DNA of 64,000 bases. It comes from Mesorhizobium sp. AR02. GTDB lineage: Bacteria > Pseudomonadota > Alphaproteobacteria > Rhizobiales > Rhizobiaceae. Below, one piece after another: positions 53,049-62,009 of the stretch. The stretch is taken from NCBI RefSeq assembly GCF_024746835.1, contig NZ_CP080531.1:3410001-3474000 (forward strand), in the 5' to 3' direction. The notes under the pieces were generated by a model. It had not been told where the DNA came from. It made no database searches and worked only from the letters and a program-made list of their open reading frames with translations. A program made the position numbers and the translations under genes. Position 1 is the stretch's first letter. Every line of letters starts with the position of its first letter.

Positions 53049-53714
53049 ATGAAGACTTCCGAGGCCAGGGACATTCTCGCCGAAACGGCGCGAAAGAGCG
53101 ATGCCGAAAAGCGCGGCCGCAAGGCTTCGAAGGAGGTCCGTCAGCTGCAGCTGATCGAGGCGACGATCGATTCGCTGGCCAAGCGCGGCTACGCCGAGAC
53201 GACGATGGCCGATGTCGCCGATGGCGCGGGCCTCTCGCGTGGCATCGTCAACTTCCATTTCGAGAGCAAGGAAAAGCTGCTGATCGCGACGCTGCAGCAC
53301 ATGTATGACGAGTATTCGGCGCATTGGCGCGCCTCCCTGCAGAAGGCAGGCGACGATCCGGCGCGGCAGCTGCAGCAACTGGTGTGGGCCGACTTCGACC
53401 GCTCGATCTGCAATAAGCGCAAGCTCGCCGCCTGGCTGGCCTTTTGGGGCGAGGCCAAGTCGCGGCCGACCTATCAGGCGCTGAGCAGTTCGCGCGATGC
53501 TTATTACCAGCAGGTCTTCATCGATCTCTGCACGACGCTCAAGCAGAGCGGCGCGTATGACTATGAGCCGCAGGTGATGGCGCTGGCGCTGTCGGCCATG
53601 CTGGAGGGGCTGTGGCTGCGGCTGATGATGGGCACCGAGGACACAACGCGCGAAACAGCCTTGCAGGCGGCCAACGCTTTTTTGGCCGCTGCCTTCCCGA
53701 AGCATTACGGTTAG
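53049..53714 (+). CDS. TetR-family regulator, BetI-like
   Basis: A 221-residue TetR repressor. The N-terminal helix-turn-helix (about residues 35-80) reads Ala-Asp-Val-Ala-Asp-Gly-Ala-Gly-Leu-Ser-Arg-Gly-Ile-Val-Asn-Phe-His-Phe, a pattern specific to BetI relatives (Gly-Ile-Val-x-x-His-Phe). A basic 30-residue leader precedes it. The C-terminal ligand domain includes Trp-Leu-Ala-Phe-Trp-Gly-Glu-Ala-Lys. ATG 53049 is chosen; 53028 and 53004 are possible. It probably senses an amine and controls the genes of 47-62 kb. Confidence 0.87.
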   Translation: MKTSEARDILAETARKSDAEKRGRKASKEVRQLQLIEATIDSLAKRGYAETTMADVADGAGLSRGIVNFHFESKEKLLIATLQHMYDEYSAHWRASLQKAGDDPARQLQQLVWADFDRSICNKRKLAAWLAFWGEAKSRPTYQALSSSRDAYYQQVFIDLCTTLKQSGAYDYEPQVMALALSAMLEGLWLRLMMGTEDTTRETALQAANAFLAAAFPKHYG

Positions 53715-53763
53715 CAACAGGCCGGCCGCCAAGACCGGCAAGACCAAAAGAGGATGGAACAGC

Positions 53764-54846
53764 ATGAAGAAACTTAGCCGACGCCTGACATTGACATTGG
53801 CGCTGGGCGGCGCGCTTGCGGCTTCGGCGGCAGCGTTCGCCGTCGCCGCCGACAAGGACTTGATCGTGTTCGACTGGTCCGGTTACGAGGATCCGAGCTT
53901 CCACCCGAAATATGTCGAGAAGAACGGCGATTCGCCGACCTTCGCCTTCTTCGGCGACGAGGATGAGGCCTTCGAGAAGGTGCGCTCCGGCTTCAAGGCC
54001 GATCTCGGTCACCCCTGCTCGCAGAGCGTGACGAAGTGGCGCGAGGCAGGCCTGCTGCAACCGCTCGACACATCGAAGATCGCGGGCTGGAAGGACCTCA
54101 ATCCCGGCATCATGGCGATGAAAAATCTCGCCACGACCGATGACGGCAAGGCGTGGTTCATGCCGTGGGACTGGGGCAACACACAGCTCACCTACAACTC
54201 CTCCAAGATCGACGCCAAGGACGTGCAGTCGCTGAAGGCATTCGCCGATCCGAAGTTCAAGGGCCGCGTGTCGATCGGCGACAATGTCGATGACGCCTAT
54301 GCGCTGGCGAGCTTGGCCATCGGCCTGAGGGACTGGACCAAGATGACGGACGACCAGTTCAAGCAGGCGTCCGACTTCCTGCGCCAGGTGCACAAGAACG
54401 TCCGCTCCTACTGGACCGACACCACCGACATCGTCCAGCTGTTGAGCGGCGGCGAGGTCGATCTCGCCTGGGCCTGGAACGATGCGACGGTGCAGTCGGT
54501 CAAGGCAGGCGTGCCGATCAAGTCGGTAAAGGATACCAATGAAGGCATCTCGACCTGGGTCTGCGGCTATGTGTTGTTCAAGGACGCGCCCGGCAACATC
54601 GACAAGGCCTATGATTATCTGAACGCCGTCAACGATCCGGAGACTGCCAAGGTGCTGGTCAAGGACTGGGGCTATGGCCAGGCCAACGCCAAGGGCATGG
54701 CCGGCGTCGATCCGGCGATCTTGAAAGAAAAGGGCTATGACGACGTGCAGAAATTCGTCGACAAGACGCTGTTCCAGTCGCCGCTGCCGTCTGACCTCAA
54801 GTTGAAGATGATCGCCGAATTCGAGAAGATCAAAGCCGGATATTGA
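53764..54846 (+). CDS. PotD/F-like periplasmic solute-binding protein 1
   Basis: A 360-residue binding protein. The signal peptide spans residues 1-29 (cleavage near Phe-Ala-Val-Ala-Ala). The mature N terminus Leu-Ile-Val-Phe-Asp-Trp-Ser-Gly-Tyr-Glu is typical of spermidine/putrescine-type binding proteins. It is followed after 111 bases by a close paralogue. The ATPase and permease genes of the same transporter type lie at 57.3-60.2 kb on the opposite strand. The ligand may be a polyamine or another amine. Confidence 0.9.
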   Translation: MKKLSRRLTLTLALGGALAASAAAFAVAADKDLIVFDWSGYEDPSFHPKYVEKNGDSPTFAFFGDEDEAFEKVRSGFKADLGHPCSQSVTKWREAGLLQPLDTSKIAGWKDLNPGIMAMKNLATTDDGKAWFMPWDWGNTQLTYNSSKIDAKDVQSLKAFADPKFKGRVSIGDNVDDAYALASLAIGLRDWTKMTDDQFKQASDFLRQVHKNVRSYWTDTTDIVQLLSGGEVDLAWAWNDATVQSVKAGVPIKSVKDTNEGISTWVCGYVLFKDAPGNIDKAYDYLNAVNDPETAKVLVKDWGYGQANAKGMAGVDPAILKEKGYDDVQKFVDKTLFQSPLPSDLKLKMIAEFEKIKAGY

Positions 54847-54859
54847 TCTCGTCTCGACT

Positions 54860-54893
54860 GCCCGTCCGCCGCCGACAGCGCGGACGGACGGGC
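54860..54893. other. Hairpin between the two binding-protein genes
   Basis: GCCCGTCCG (54860-54868) pairs with CGGACGGGC (54885-54893). There is no T run, so it more likely stabilises or attenuates the upstream mRNA than fully terminates it. Confidence 0.5.
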
Positions 54894-54957
54894 CTCGCCA
54901 AAGCTGGCGATTTCTCCTAACCTCGCAGCAGCTTTTTCGCGATGGGGGAGTTTTGCC

Positions 54958-56034
54958 ATGACGCCAATGCTACGCCGCCTGGCACTTGCCGCCGCCTGCA
55001 CGATCGGCGCCGGCGCGGCCTATGCCTGGGCGGAAGGTGGCGGCGATCTCGTGGTGTTCGACTGGTCCGGTTACGAGGATCCGCTGCTGCACCCCGCCTA
55101 CACCGCCAAACACGGCGCCGAGCCGACCTTTGCCTTCTTCGGCGACGAGGATGAGGCCTTCGAGAAGATGCGAGCGGGCTTCAAGACCGACATTGCCCAT
55201 CCCTGTTCGCAAAGCGTGGCGAAATGGCGTGACGCGGGCCTGTTGCAGCCGCTCGACACCTCCCGGATTGCCGGCTGGAAGGACCTCAATCCCGGCATCA
55301 TGGCGATGAAGAACCTCACCACCACCGCTGACGGCAAGGCCTGGTTCATGCCGTTCGACTGGGGCAATACGGCACTGCTCTACCGTACCGACAATGTGAC
55401 GGCTCAAGAGGCGCAATCGCTGAGGATCCTGGCCGATCCGAAGTTCAAGGGCCGCGTCACTATCGGCGACAATGTCGACGACGCCTACGCGCTGGCAAGC
55501 CTGGTCATCGGCCTGAAGGACTGGACCAAGATGACCGACGCGCAGTTCAAGGAGGCGTCCGATTTCCTGCGCCAGGTGCACAAGAACGTCCGTCTCTACT
55601 GGACAGACTCGAGCGACATCGACCAGGCTTTTTCCGGCAATGAGGTCGATCTCGCCTGGGGCTGGGGCCAGACACTGATCGCGATGAACGGGCAAGGTGT
55701 TCCCGTTGCCATGAACCGCGACACCAGGGAAGGCATGTCGACCTGGGTGTGCGGCTATGTGCTGATGAAGGACGCGCCGGGCAAGCTCGACCAGGCCTAT
55801 GATTTCCTGAGCGCGGTCAATGCGCCGGACATTTCCAAATACATGGTCACGACGTTCGGCTACGGCCATGGCAACAGCGCCGGCATGGCCGCGGTCGACC
55901 ACAAGGTGCTGGCCGAGCGCGGTTTCGACGACATCGACAAGTTCCTCGACAAGACGCTGTTCCAGCAGCCGGTCGCGCCCGAACTGAAGAAGCGCATGGT
56001 CGACGAGTTCGAGAAGATCAAGGCCGGCTATTGA
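54958..56034 (+). CDS. PotD/F-like periplasmic solute-binding protein 2 (tandem paralogue)
   Basis: A 358-residue protein with a signal peptide (residues 1-22, Ala-Tyr-Ala-Trp-Ala). It is collinear with the preceding binding protein and shares long identical blocks, such as the Phe-Asp-Trp-Ser-Gly-Tyr-Glu-Asp-Pro segment and Ile-Ala-Gly-Trp-Lys-Asp-Leu-Asn-Pro-Gly-Ile-Met. Differences cluster near residues 225-240 (Gly-Trp-Gly-Gln-Thr-Leu versus Ala-Trp-Asn-Asp-Ala-Thr), which lines the ligand cleft in the family. Its stop overlaps the start of the amine oxidase gene. Confidence 0.9.
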   Translation: MTPMLRRLALAAACTIGAGAAYAWAEGGGDLVVFDWSGYEDPLLHPAYTAKHGAEPTFAFFGDEDEAFEKMRAGFKTDIAHPCSQSVAKWRDAGLLQPLDTSRIAGWKDLNPGIMAMKNLTTTADGKAWFMPFDWGNTALLYRTDNVTAQEAQSLRILADPKFKGRVTIGDNVDDAYALASLVIGLKDWTKMTDAQFKEASDFLRQVHKNVRLYWTDSSDIDQAFSGNEVDLAWGWGQTLIAMNGQGVPVAMNRDTREGMSTWVCGYVLMKDAPGKLDQAYDFLSAVNAPDISKYMVTTFGYGHGNSAGMAAVDHKVLAERGFDDIDKFLDKTLFQQPVAPELKKRMVDEFEKIKAGY

Positions 56035-57341
56035 CGAGCGAACTGCAAAGAACCGACGTCGTCATCGTCGGCGCCGGTTTCACCGGCCTGTCGGCGGCGC
56101 TTGAGCTGAAGCAGGCCGGCGTCGGCTTCCTGCTGCTCGAGGCACGCAATCGCGTCGGCGGGCGGGTCGAAGCCAGACACAACGGACTTGGTGAGCGCAT
56201 CGACAGCGGTGGTCAGTTCCTGTGCGAGGACATGCCGGAAGTGATGGCGCTGGCGAAGGCGCGCGGCAAGACATTCGTTGAAACCTATGTCGAGGGCGAT
56301 TTCATCACCCATCCGTCGATGTCGGCCAAGGACGCCAAGCGGACCTATCACGGCGCGATGGCGATCCGGGAGCGGATGAACGGCATCGAGCCGGACGATC
56401 CGTCGATAGAAGGCATGACAGTCGCGGCTTGGCTCGAACGCCAGCATGATCCCATCGATGCCAAGACCGCTTTCCGGTCGGTGATCGAAGGCCTGTGGTG
56501 CCTGCCGATGGACAAGGTGCCGCTCTGGCACCTGATCGACAATGACCGGCGCATCACCAACGAGGTGCCGGAGCTCCAGTATTCTCTGCGCGAGACCATG
56601 CAGTCGCTGGCCGAAGATCTTTCTGGTGATCTCGGCGACCGGTTGCGGCTCAGCGAACCGGCCACGCGCATCGAGCACGGGCCGCAAGGCGTTCGTGTCG
56701 TCTCGGCCAACGGCGCGATCGAAGCGCGTCAAGTGCTGGTCGCCCTGCCGCCGGCGACGGCCGCGAAGCTCGACTTCGCGCCCGCTTTGCCGCCCTCTCT
56801 CGGGCAGGCGCTTGGCGTCTGGGAAAGCGGCGCGGTGATCAAGATCCTGGTGCGCTACGCCAAGCCGTTCTGGCGCGAGCGGGACTTGAGCGGCATGGTG
56901 ATGTGGCGCGACCTGCCGGGGCTGTTTGCCTGCGACGCCAGCAGGGACGCGGAGCATGCCGCGCTCGTCGTCTTCGTCGGCGGGCCGCTCGCGCTGCGCT
57001 GGCGTGCGCTCGACGCAGCGGCACTGCGTGCGGAAGTGACCACCCGATTGCAGGAAGCCCTCGGGCCGGATGCCGGCGATGCCATCGATTTCAGCTCACG
57101 CGACTGGATACAGGACCGCTGGAGCGGTGGCGCCTATAGTGACCTCATTGTCGACGTGACGGCCAGGGATGCGGAGCGGACGATTCTTGCGGGTGCACCG
57201 CCAGTCCATTTCGCCGCTTCGGAACTGTCGCCGTCATTCCCGGGCTATGTCGAGGGTGCGATCGTTGCCGGCCGCATCGCGGCGCGCAAGATCATCGCCG
57301 AGCTTCAGTCGCCCATTGCCACCAGCGCTTCGGGATCGTAG
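56031..57341 (+). CDS. Flavin-containing amine oxidase
   Basis: A 436-residue monoamine/polyamine oxidase. The FAD motif Val-Ile-Val-Gly-Ala-Gly-Phe-Thr-Gly-Leu is at residues 10-19, then Glu-Ala-Arg-Asn-Arg-Val-Gly-Gly-Arg, and a late Gly-Tyr-Val-Glu-Gly-Ala-Ile box. It should oxidise a primary or secondary amine to an aldehyde and hydrogen peroxide. The start is TTG 56031 in a TTGA overlap with the upstream stop, giving coupling. Its 3' end overlaps the end of the ATPase gene on the other strand by 37 bases. Confidence 0.87.
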   Translation: MTSELQRTDVVIVGAGFTGLSAALELKQAGVGFLLLEARNRVGGRVEARHNGLGERIDSGGQFLCEDMPEVMALAKARGKTFVETYVEGDFITHPSMSAKDAKRTYHGAMAIRERMNGIEPDDPSIEGMTVAAWLERQHDPIDAKTAFRSVIEGLWCLPMDKVPLWHLIDNDRRITNEVPELQYSLRETMQSLAEDLSGDLGDRLRLSEPATRIEHGPQGVRVVSANGAIEARQVLVALPPATAAKLDFAPALPPSLGQALGVWESGAVIKILVRYAKPFWRERDLSGMVMWRDLPGLFACDASRDAEHAALVVFVGGPLALRWRALDAAALRAEVTTRLQEALGPDAGDAIDFSSRDWIQDRWSGGAYSDLIVDVTARDAERTILAGAPPVHFAASELSPSFPGYVEGAIVAGRIAARKIIAELQSPIATSASGS

Positions 57342-58453
57342 GCGAGGCGGATCGGTGTGCCGACCGGAATATCGTCGGCGCCGAAATCGTTGGTTTCCGT
57401 CACCGACAGCGGTTTTTCCAGCCCCGGTATCTCGACGATCAGATGGGTGATTTCGCCGAAATAATGGCGTTCGACCACCTTGCCCGCGACCTCGAATTTT
57501 GCCGTCGCATTGTCCCACAAAACGCGCAGGCGCTCGGGGCGGATCCCCAGCGTGGCGGCGCCGCCATTGCGCACGAAGGCTTTCGGCTTGTCGGTCTTGA
57601 CGCGGCCGAAGCCCAGCGTGTCGACGATCAATGAGGCGGCATTCTCCTCGACGATCTCAGCCTTGACGAAGTTCATGCCGCCGAGGAAGTCGGCGACCTG
57701 GCGGTTGACCGGGCGCTGGTAGATTTCCTTGGGCGAGGCGACCTGCGCTATTCTGCCGCCGAACATCACGGCGATGCGGTCGGACATGGCGAGCGCCTCG
57801 TACTGGTCGTGGGTGACAAGCACGAAGGTGATGCCGACCGCTTGCTGCAGGCGGCGCAGCTCGACCTGCATCTGCTCGCGCAGCTTCTTGTCCAGCGCCG
57901 ACAGCGGCTCGTCGAGCAACAGCACCTTGGGACGCATCACCAGCGCGCGGGCGAGCGCCACACGCTGGCGCTGGCCGCCGGACAGTTCGGTGGCCAGCCG
58001 CTTGCCGAGGCCGGTCAGCGACACTTGCGCCAGCGCCTCCTCGACGCGGCGTTTTTCCTCGCCGCCTTGCAGCTTCAGCCGTTTTAGTCCGTAGGCGACG
58101 TTCTGCTCGACATTGAGGTGCGGGAAGATCGCATAGCTCTGGAACACCATGTTGGTCGGTCGGCGGTTGGCCGGAATGCCTTCCATCGGCTGGCCGCCGA
58201 CGGCGATCGAGCCGCTGGTCGGATTGTCGAAGCCGGCGATCATGCGCAAAAGCGTGGTCTTGCCGCAGCCGGACGGCCCGAGCAGCGAGAAGAACTCGCC
58301 TTCCCTTATGGTCAGGGAGGCGTCGTCCAGCGCCTTGAACGATCCATAGCTGCGGGTGACGTTGCGGATCTCGATCATTGCTCGATCAGACTGGGCCCGA
58401 TCAGACTGGACCCGATCAGATTGGGAGCGCTCGATTTGCGGCTGTTCAGGCAT
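57305..58453 (-). CDS. potA: PotA-type ABC transporter ATP-binding protein
   Basis: A 382-residue ATPase. Walker A is Gly-Pro-Ser-Gly-Cys-Gly-Lys-Thr-Thr, the signature Leu-Ser-Gly-Gly-Gln-Arg-Gln-Arg, and Walker B Val-Leu-Leu-Leu-Asp-Glu-Pro. The C-terminal TOBE domain is at about 300-375. ATG 58453 overlaps the permease stop by 8 bases; a later ATG at 58378 is where family homology begins. The first 25 residues come from a three-unit 15-base repeat. Symbol reflects family, not proven substrate. Confidence 0.88.
   Translation of the reverse strand: MPEQPQIERSQSDRVQSDRAQSDRAMIEIRNVTRSYGSFKALDDASLTIREGEFFSLLGPSGCGKTTLLRMIAGFDNPTSGSIAVGGQPMEGIPANRRPTNMVFQSYAIFPHLNVEQNVAYGLKRLKLQGGEEKRRVEEALAQVSLTGLGKRLATELSGGQRQRVALARALVMRPKVLLLDEPLSALDKKLREQMQVELRRLQQAVGITFVLVTHDQYEALAMSDRIAVMFGGRIAQVASPKEIYQRPVNRQVADFLGGMNFVKAEIVEENAASLIVDTLGFGRVKTDKPKAFVRNGGAATLGIRPERLRVLWDNATAKFEVAGKVVERHYFGEITHLIVEIPGLEKPLSVTETNDFGADDIPVGTPIRLAYDPEALVAMGD
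58384..58428. repeat. Three 15-base tandem repeats inside the potA-like 5' end
   Basis: Units at 58384-58398, 58399-58413 and 58414-58428 begin GATCAGACTGG or GATCAGATTGG. On the coding strand they give three Ser-Asp-Arg-containing pentapeptides. The length is a multiple of three, so copy change would keep the frame. Confidence 0.88.
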
Positions 58454-59267
58454 AGAGGCCTCCCTCGTTCTGGGTGCGTCTGGCCGCGCGGCGACGCAGG
58501 ATTTCGGCGATTGTCATCAACAGGAAAGAGGCAACGAGCAGCAGCGTGCCCAGCGCCAGCACGCCCGGCAGTTTCGAGGCGAAACGCAACTGGCCCCAGA
58601 TGTAGATCGGCAATGTTGCTTCGGTGCCGGTCAGGAAGAAGGCGATGATGAACTCGTCGAGCGAAATGGTGAAGCAGACGAGCAGGCTGGAGATGATCGC
58701 CGGTGCCACCATCGGCAGCGTCACCCGGCGGAAGGTGCCGAAGGCGCTTTCGCCGAGGTCGGCGGAGGCTTCCTCCAGGCTGCGGTCGAAACCCTCGAAG
58801 CCGGAGGTCAGCACCGTCATCGAATAGGGGACGCAGACCAGCACGTGGCCGAGCACGACGGTGAACAGCGAAAGGCTCAGGCCCAGCTGCAGCATCACCA
58901 GCAGCATCGAGATGGCGACGATCACCTCAGGCAGCACCAGCGGCGCCATGATCAGGCCGTTGATCGTGCGGCGGCCGGGGTAGCGGTAGCGGGTGATGGA
59001 GCGCGCGGCGAGGATGCCAAGCACCGTAGCGAGGATCGAAGCCGAGACGCCGACTTTCAGGCTGTTCCAGGCGGCGTCGAGCAGGGCCGGCGTGTGCGGC
59101 AGGTCCGCATACCATTGCAGGGTGAAGCCGGTGAGCGGGAATTTTGGCGTTGGCGCCGTGTTGATCGAGAAGATCGGCAGGAAGATGACAGGCAGATAGA
59201 GGAAGACGACATAGAGGAACGCATAGACGGACAGCCAGCCGCCCGACAGGAAACGCCGCGCCCTCAT
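58446..59267 (-). CDS. potC: PotC-type ABC transporter permease
   Basis: A 273-residue permease with six predicted helices and the EAA loop Leu-Glu-Glu-Ala-Ser-Ala-Asp-Leu-Gly-Glu-Ser near residue 170. ATG 59267 overlaps the upstream permease stop (ATGA), which rejects the longer open frame to 59636. It pairs with the PotB-type permease. Confidence 0.9.
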   Translation of the reverse strand: MRARRFLSGGWLSVYAFLYVVFLYLPVIFLPIFSINTAPTPKFPLTGFTLQWYADLPHTPALLDAAWNSLKVGVSASILATVLGILAARSITRYRYPGRRTINGLIMAPLVLPEVIVAISMLLVMLQLGLSLSLFTVVLGHVLVCVPYSMTVLTSGFEGFDRSLEEASADLGESAFGTFRRVTLPMVAPAIISSLLVCFTISLDEFIIAFFLTGTEATLPIYIWGQLRFASKLPGVLALGTLLLVASFLLMTIAEILRRRAARRTQNEGGLYA

Positions 59268-60181
59268 CGTGCCAGCCTCTGCAGTGCGCGGATGATCAGC
59301 ACGGTGGCGCCCGCCATCAGGGTGACGATCAGCATGGTGGTGACGGAAAGGGCGGCACCCAGCGGCCAGTTGGCCGCCTTGCCGAACTGCGCCTGGATGG
59401 CGTTGGCGATCATGACCCCGTCCTTGCCGCCGACCAGCTTCGGCGTGACGTAATCGCCAACGGTCGGGATCATGACGATCAGCGCCGCCGAGATGACGCC
59501 CGGTGCCGACAGCGGCAAGGTCACACGCAGGAATGAGCGCAAGGGACCATCGCCGAGATCGGTGGCCGCTTCGACCAGCGTACGGTCGACCTTTTCCAGC
59601 GAGACGAAGATCGGCAGGATGGCGAAGGCCGCCCATGCGTGGGTGAGGGTGATGATGACGGCGCTTGAATTGTAGAGCAGCGCCGTCGACGGCTCGTCGA
59701 TGATGCCAAGGCCCATCAGGCCGGAATTGAGCACGCCATTATAGCCGAGAATGACCTTCCACGACATCACGCGCAGGAGATAGCTGGTCCAGAACGGGAT
59801 GGTGATGAGGAACAGCCACAGGCTCTTGTGACGGCCGCCATGGAAGGAAATGAAGTAGGCGATCGGATAGGCGAGGATGACGGTGAACAGGCTGACCGTC
59901 AGCGAGATGTAGAGGGAGCGCCACAACAGATCGCGGTAAATCGGCTCGGTCAGCGCGACGCGGTAGTTTTCCAGTGTGAAGGTGCGGTCGATGGTCAGGT
60001 AGTGCTGCGTCCAGAAGGAGTGGGCGATGACCACCAGGATCGGCAGGACCAGCAGGATGAGGGCGTAGAGAAAGGTCGGACTGATCAGGGCAAAGCCCTG
60101 GACGGGCTCGGATTGCAGAAGGGCATTTCGTCTGGCCCGCGTCATGCGCCACGGGGGCGACCCCTCCACAGCCGCCGTCAT
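59264..60181 (-). CDS. potB: PotB-type ABC transporter permease
   Basis: A 305-residue permease. Six helices follow a 25-residue basic cytoplasmic leader. The EAA loop reads Leu-Val-Glu-Ala-Ala-Thr-Asp-Leu-Gly-Asp near residue 205. It is the first gene of the minus-strand potB-potC-potA operon. The operon has no binding protein of its own; two candidates lie at 53.8-56.0 kb. Confidence 0.9.
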   Translation of the reverse strand: MTAAVEGSPPWRMTRARRNALLQSEPVQGFALISPTFLYALILLVLPILVVIAHSFWTQHYLTIDRTFTLENYRVALTEPIYRDLLWRSLYISLTVSLFTVILAYPIAYFISFHGGRHKSLWLFLITIPFWTSYLLRVMSWKVILGYNGVLNSGLMGLGIIDEPSTALLYNSSAVIITLTHAWAAFAILPIFVSLEKVDRTLVEAATDLGDGPLRSFLRVTLPLSAPGVISAALIVMIPTVGDYVTPKLVGGKDGVMIANAIQAQFGKAANWPLGAALSVTTMLIVTLMAGATVLIIRALQRLAR

Positions 60182-60294
60182 TGCCAGACTCCGGGGGGCA
60201 GGGCTCCGGGCGTGATCTCCGTTGCTGGCCTGAACTGTTCCGCCATGCGCATCCCATTGTGCTGACGCCGGCTGTTTGTTCCCACTTTATCTTT

Positions 60295-60344
60295 GGAACG
60301 CGATCGAACGCAAAACCGGTGACCACTTTTGCTGGTCGCGTTCC
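60295..60344. repeat. Intergenic hairpin repeat
   Basis: GGAACGCGA (60295-60303) pairs with TCGCGTTCC (60336-60344); inside are CGCAAAACCGG and CACTTTTGCTGG, a form I recall from common rhizobial intergenic repeats. It lies in the 335-base gap between divergent potB and the aminotransferase gene. Confidence 0.55.
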
Positions 60345-60415
60345 TAGCTTGCCGGCTTTCTTTCATCATGCGCGCATCCGTGGATTGAAATCAAGCGCTA
60401 TTTCTGCGATATTGA

Positions 60416-60431
60416 TTGAACGGACATTCAA
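60416..60431. promoter_or_regulatory. Candidate operator sharing TTGAAC/ATTCAA arms with the site at 52138
   Basis: TTGAAC (60416-60421) and ATTCAA (60426-60431) flank a four-base centre. It lies 86 bases upstream of the aminotransferase start and in the region divergent to potB. Confidence 0.48.
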
Positions 60432-60516
60432 AATTAGGTGAAGAAAGCCGCCATTTCCGGCATTTGCCGCCGAATTTGAAGTTCAAGAAAAAATCGAAAG
60501 AGATGTGGAGACGACA

Positions 60517-61935
60517 ATGGCTGCGGTGAGGGACCTGAAGGCGACCGAAATGGCAGCGTCCGGTGGCGACGATGCCATTGAACTGGGCAAGCGCCATCTC
60601 ATCCAGCCCTGGCCTTATGCCGGTTCCGTCGGCGCCGAAGCGCGCGCGCTGATCGGCGAGGGCGATGGCATCTACATCACCGACAACACCGGCAAGCGGC
60701 TGATCGATGGGCCGGCCGGCATGTGGTGCGTCAATGTCGGGCATCGCCGCGAGGAACTGGCCAGGGTGATGTACGACCAGGCGATGGCGCTGTCCTACAA
60801 CACGCCCTGGTACACGATGAACGCGCCGTCGGCCGAACTTGCCATGCGCATCGCCGGCCATGCGCCAGGCGATCTCAGCCACGTTTTCTATACGACCGGC
60901 GGTTCTTCGGCCGTGGAGACGGCGCTGCGCTTCATGCAGTTCTACAACAATGTGCGTGGCAGGCCGGAAAAGAAGCTGATCCTGTCGCGCGGTGGCGCCT
61001 ATCACGGCTCGACCTATCTGTCGGCCTCGCTCAACGGCCGCCCGCGCGACCGCGACTGGATGGACTGCGCCGACGAGCTGGTGATCAAGCTGTCCTCGCC
61101 CGATCCGTTCCGCCGTCCGCACGGCATGAGCCTTGCCGCCTTCACCGATTTCCTGGTCGATCAGTTCCGCGATACGGTCGCCCGTGTCGGCGCCGACAAG
61201 ATTGGTGCTTTCGTCGGCGAGCCGGTGCAGGCATCGGGAGGCGTCGTGATCCCGCCGGACGGCTATCTCAAGCGCATCCGCGAAATCTGCCGCGACAACG
61301 ACATCCTCTATGTCTCCGACGAGGTGGTGACGGGCTTTGGCCGGCTTGGCCATGTCTTTGCCTCGGGCGACGTCTTCGGCATCGACCCCGACATGATCAC
61401 CTTCGCCAAGGGCGTCACCTCAGGCTATTTCCCGCTCGGCGGCGTCATCATCTCGGAACGGCTGCTTGAAGAGTTGCGCCGTTCGAACCATCCCGATGCC
61501 ATGTTCGGCCATGGCCTGACCTACACCAGCCACCCGGTCGGCTGCGCCGTGGCGCTGAAAAACCTCGACCTGCTGGAAGAAGGCGTGCTTGCCCATACGC
61601 AAGCGGTCGCCCCCTATTTCCAGGCGCAGCTGAAGACGCTGGAGGAACTGCCGCTGGTCGGCGAGGTGCGCGGCGTCGGGTTGATGGGCTGCGTCGAATG
61701 CGTGGCGGACCGCGAAAGCAGGGATCCGCTGCAGCTCGACAAGGATGTCGGCAAACGCATCGACGCGCATTGCCACGAACTTGGCCTGCTGGTGCGGCCG
61801 CTGATCAACATGTGCGTGATGTCGCCGCCGCTGATCATTACGCGCGAGCAGATCGACGACATGGTCGGGATTCTGCGCGAGGGTATTTCGCGGACGATGG
61901 ATGATCTCAGGAAAGAAGGCGTGTGGCGGGGATAG
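60517..61935 (+). CDS. Class III pyridoxal-phosphate aminotransferase
   Basis: A 472-residue omega-aminotransferase. Thr-Thr-Gly-Gly-Ser-Ser-Ala-Val-Glu binds the cofactor phosphate, Asp-Glu-Val-Val-Thr-Gly-Phe-Gly-Arg supplies the Asp that pairs with the pyridine ring, and Thr-Phe-Ala-Lys-Gly carries the Schiff-base lysine. ATG 60517 follows GGAG at 7 bases; GTG 60505 is possible. It resembles enzymes using putrescine, beta-alanine or similar omega-amines with pyruvate or 2-oxoglutarate. Confidence 0.9.
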   Translation: MAAVRDLKATEMAASGGDDAIELGKRHLIQPWPYAGSVGAEARALIGEGDGIYITDNTGKRLIDGPAGMWCVNVGHRREELARVMYDQAMALSYNTPWYTMNAPSAELAMRIAGHAPGDLSHVFYTTGGSSAVETALRFMQFYNNVRGRPEKKLILSRGGAYHGSTYLSASLNGRPRDRDWMDCADELVIKLSSPDPFRRPHGMSLAAFTDFLVDQFRDTVARVGADKIGAFVGEPVQASGGVVIPPDGYLKRIREICRDNDILYVSDEVVTGFGRLGHVFASGDVFGIDPDMITFAKGVTSGYFPLGGVIISERLLEELRRSNHPDAMFGHGLTYTSHPVGCAVALKNLDLLEEGVLAHTQAVAPYFQAQLKTLEELPLVGEVRGVGLMGCVECVADRESRDPLQLDKDVGKRIDAHCHELGLLVRPLINMCVMSPPLIITREQIDDMVGILREGISRTMDDLRKEGVWRG

Positions 61936-61950
61936 CTCCCTTCTCCCCGT

Positions 61951-62006
61951 TGTTTGGACCGGAGACATCGCGAACAGGTGTGCGAGGACATCGCGAACAG
62001 TTTTGC
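61951..62006. repeat. Left terminal inverted repeat of the IS481-family element
   Basis: A perfect 56-base match to the reverse complement of 63164-63219. It ends 3 bases before the transposase stop codon. Confidence 0.95.
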
Positions 62007-62009
62007 ATG

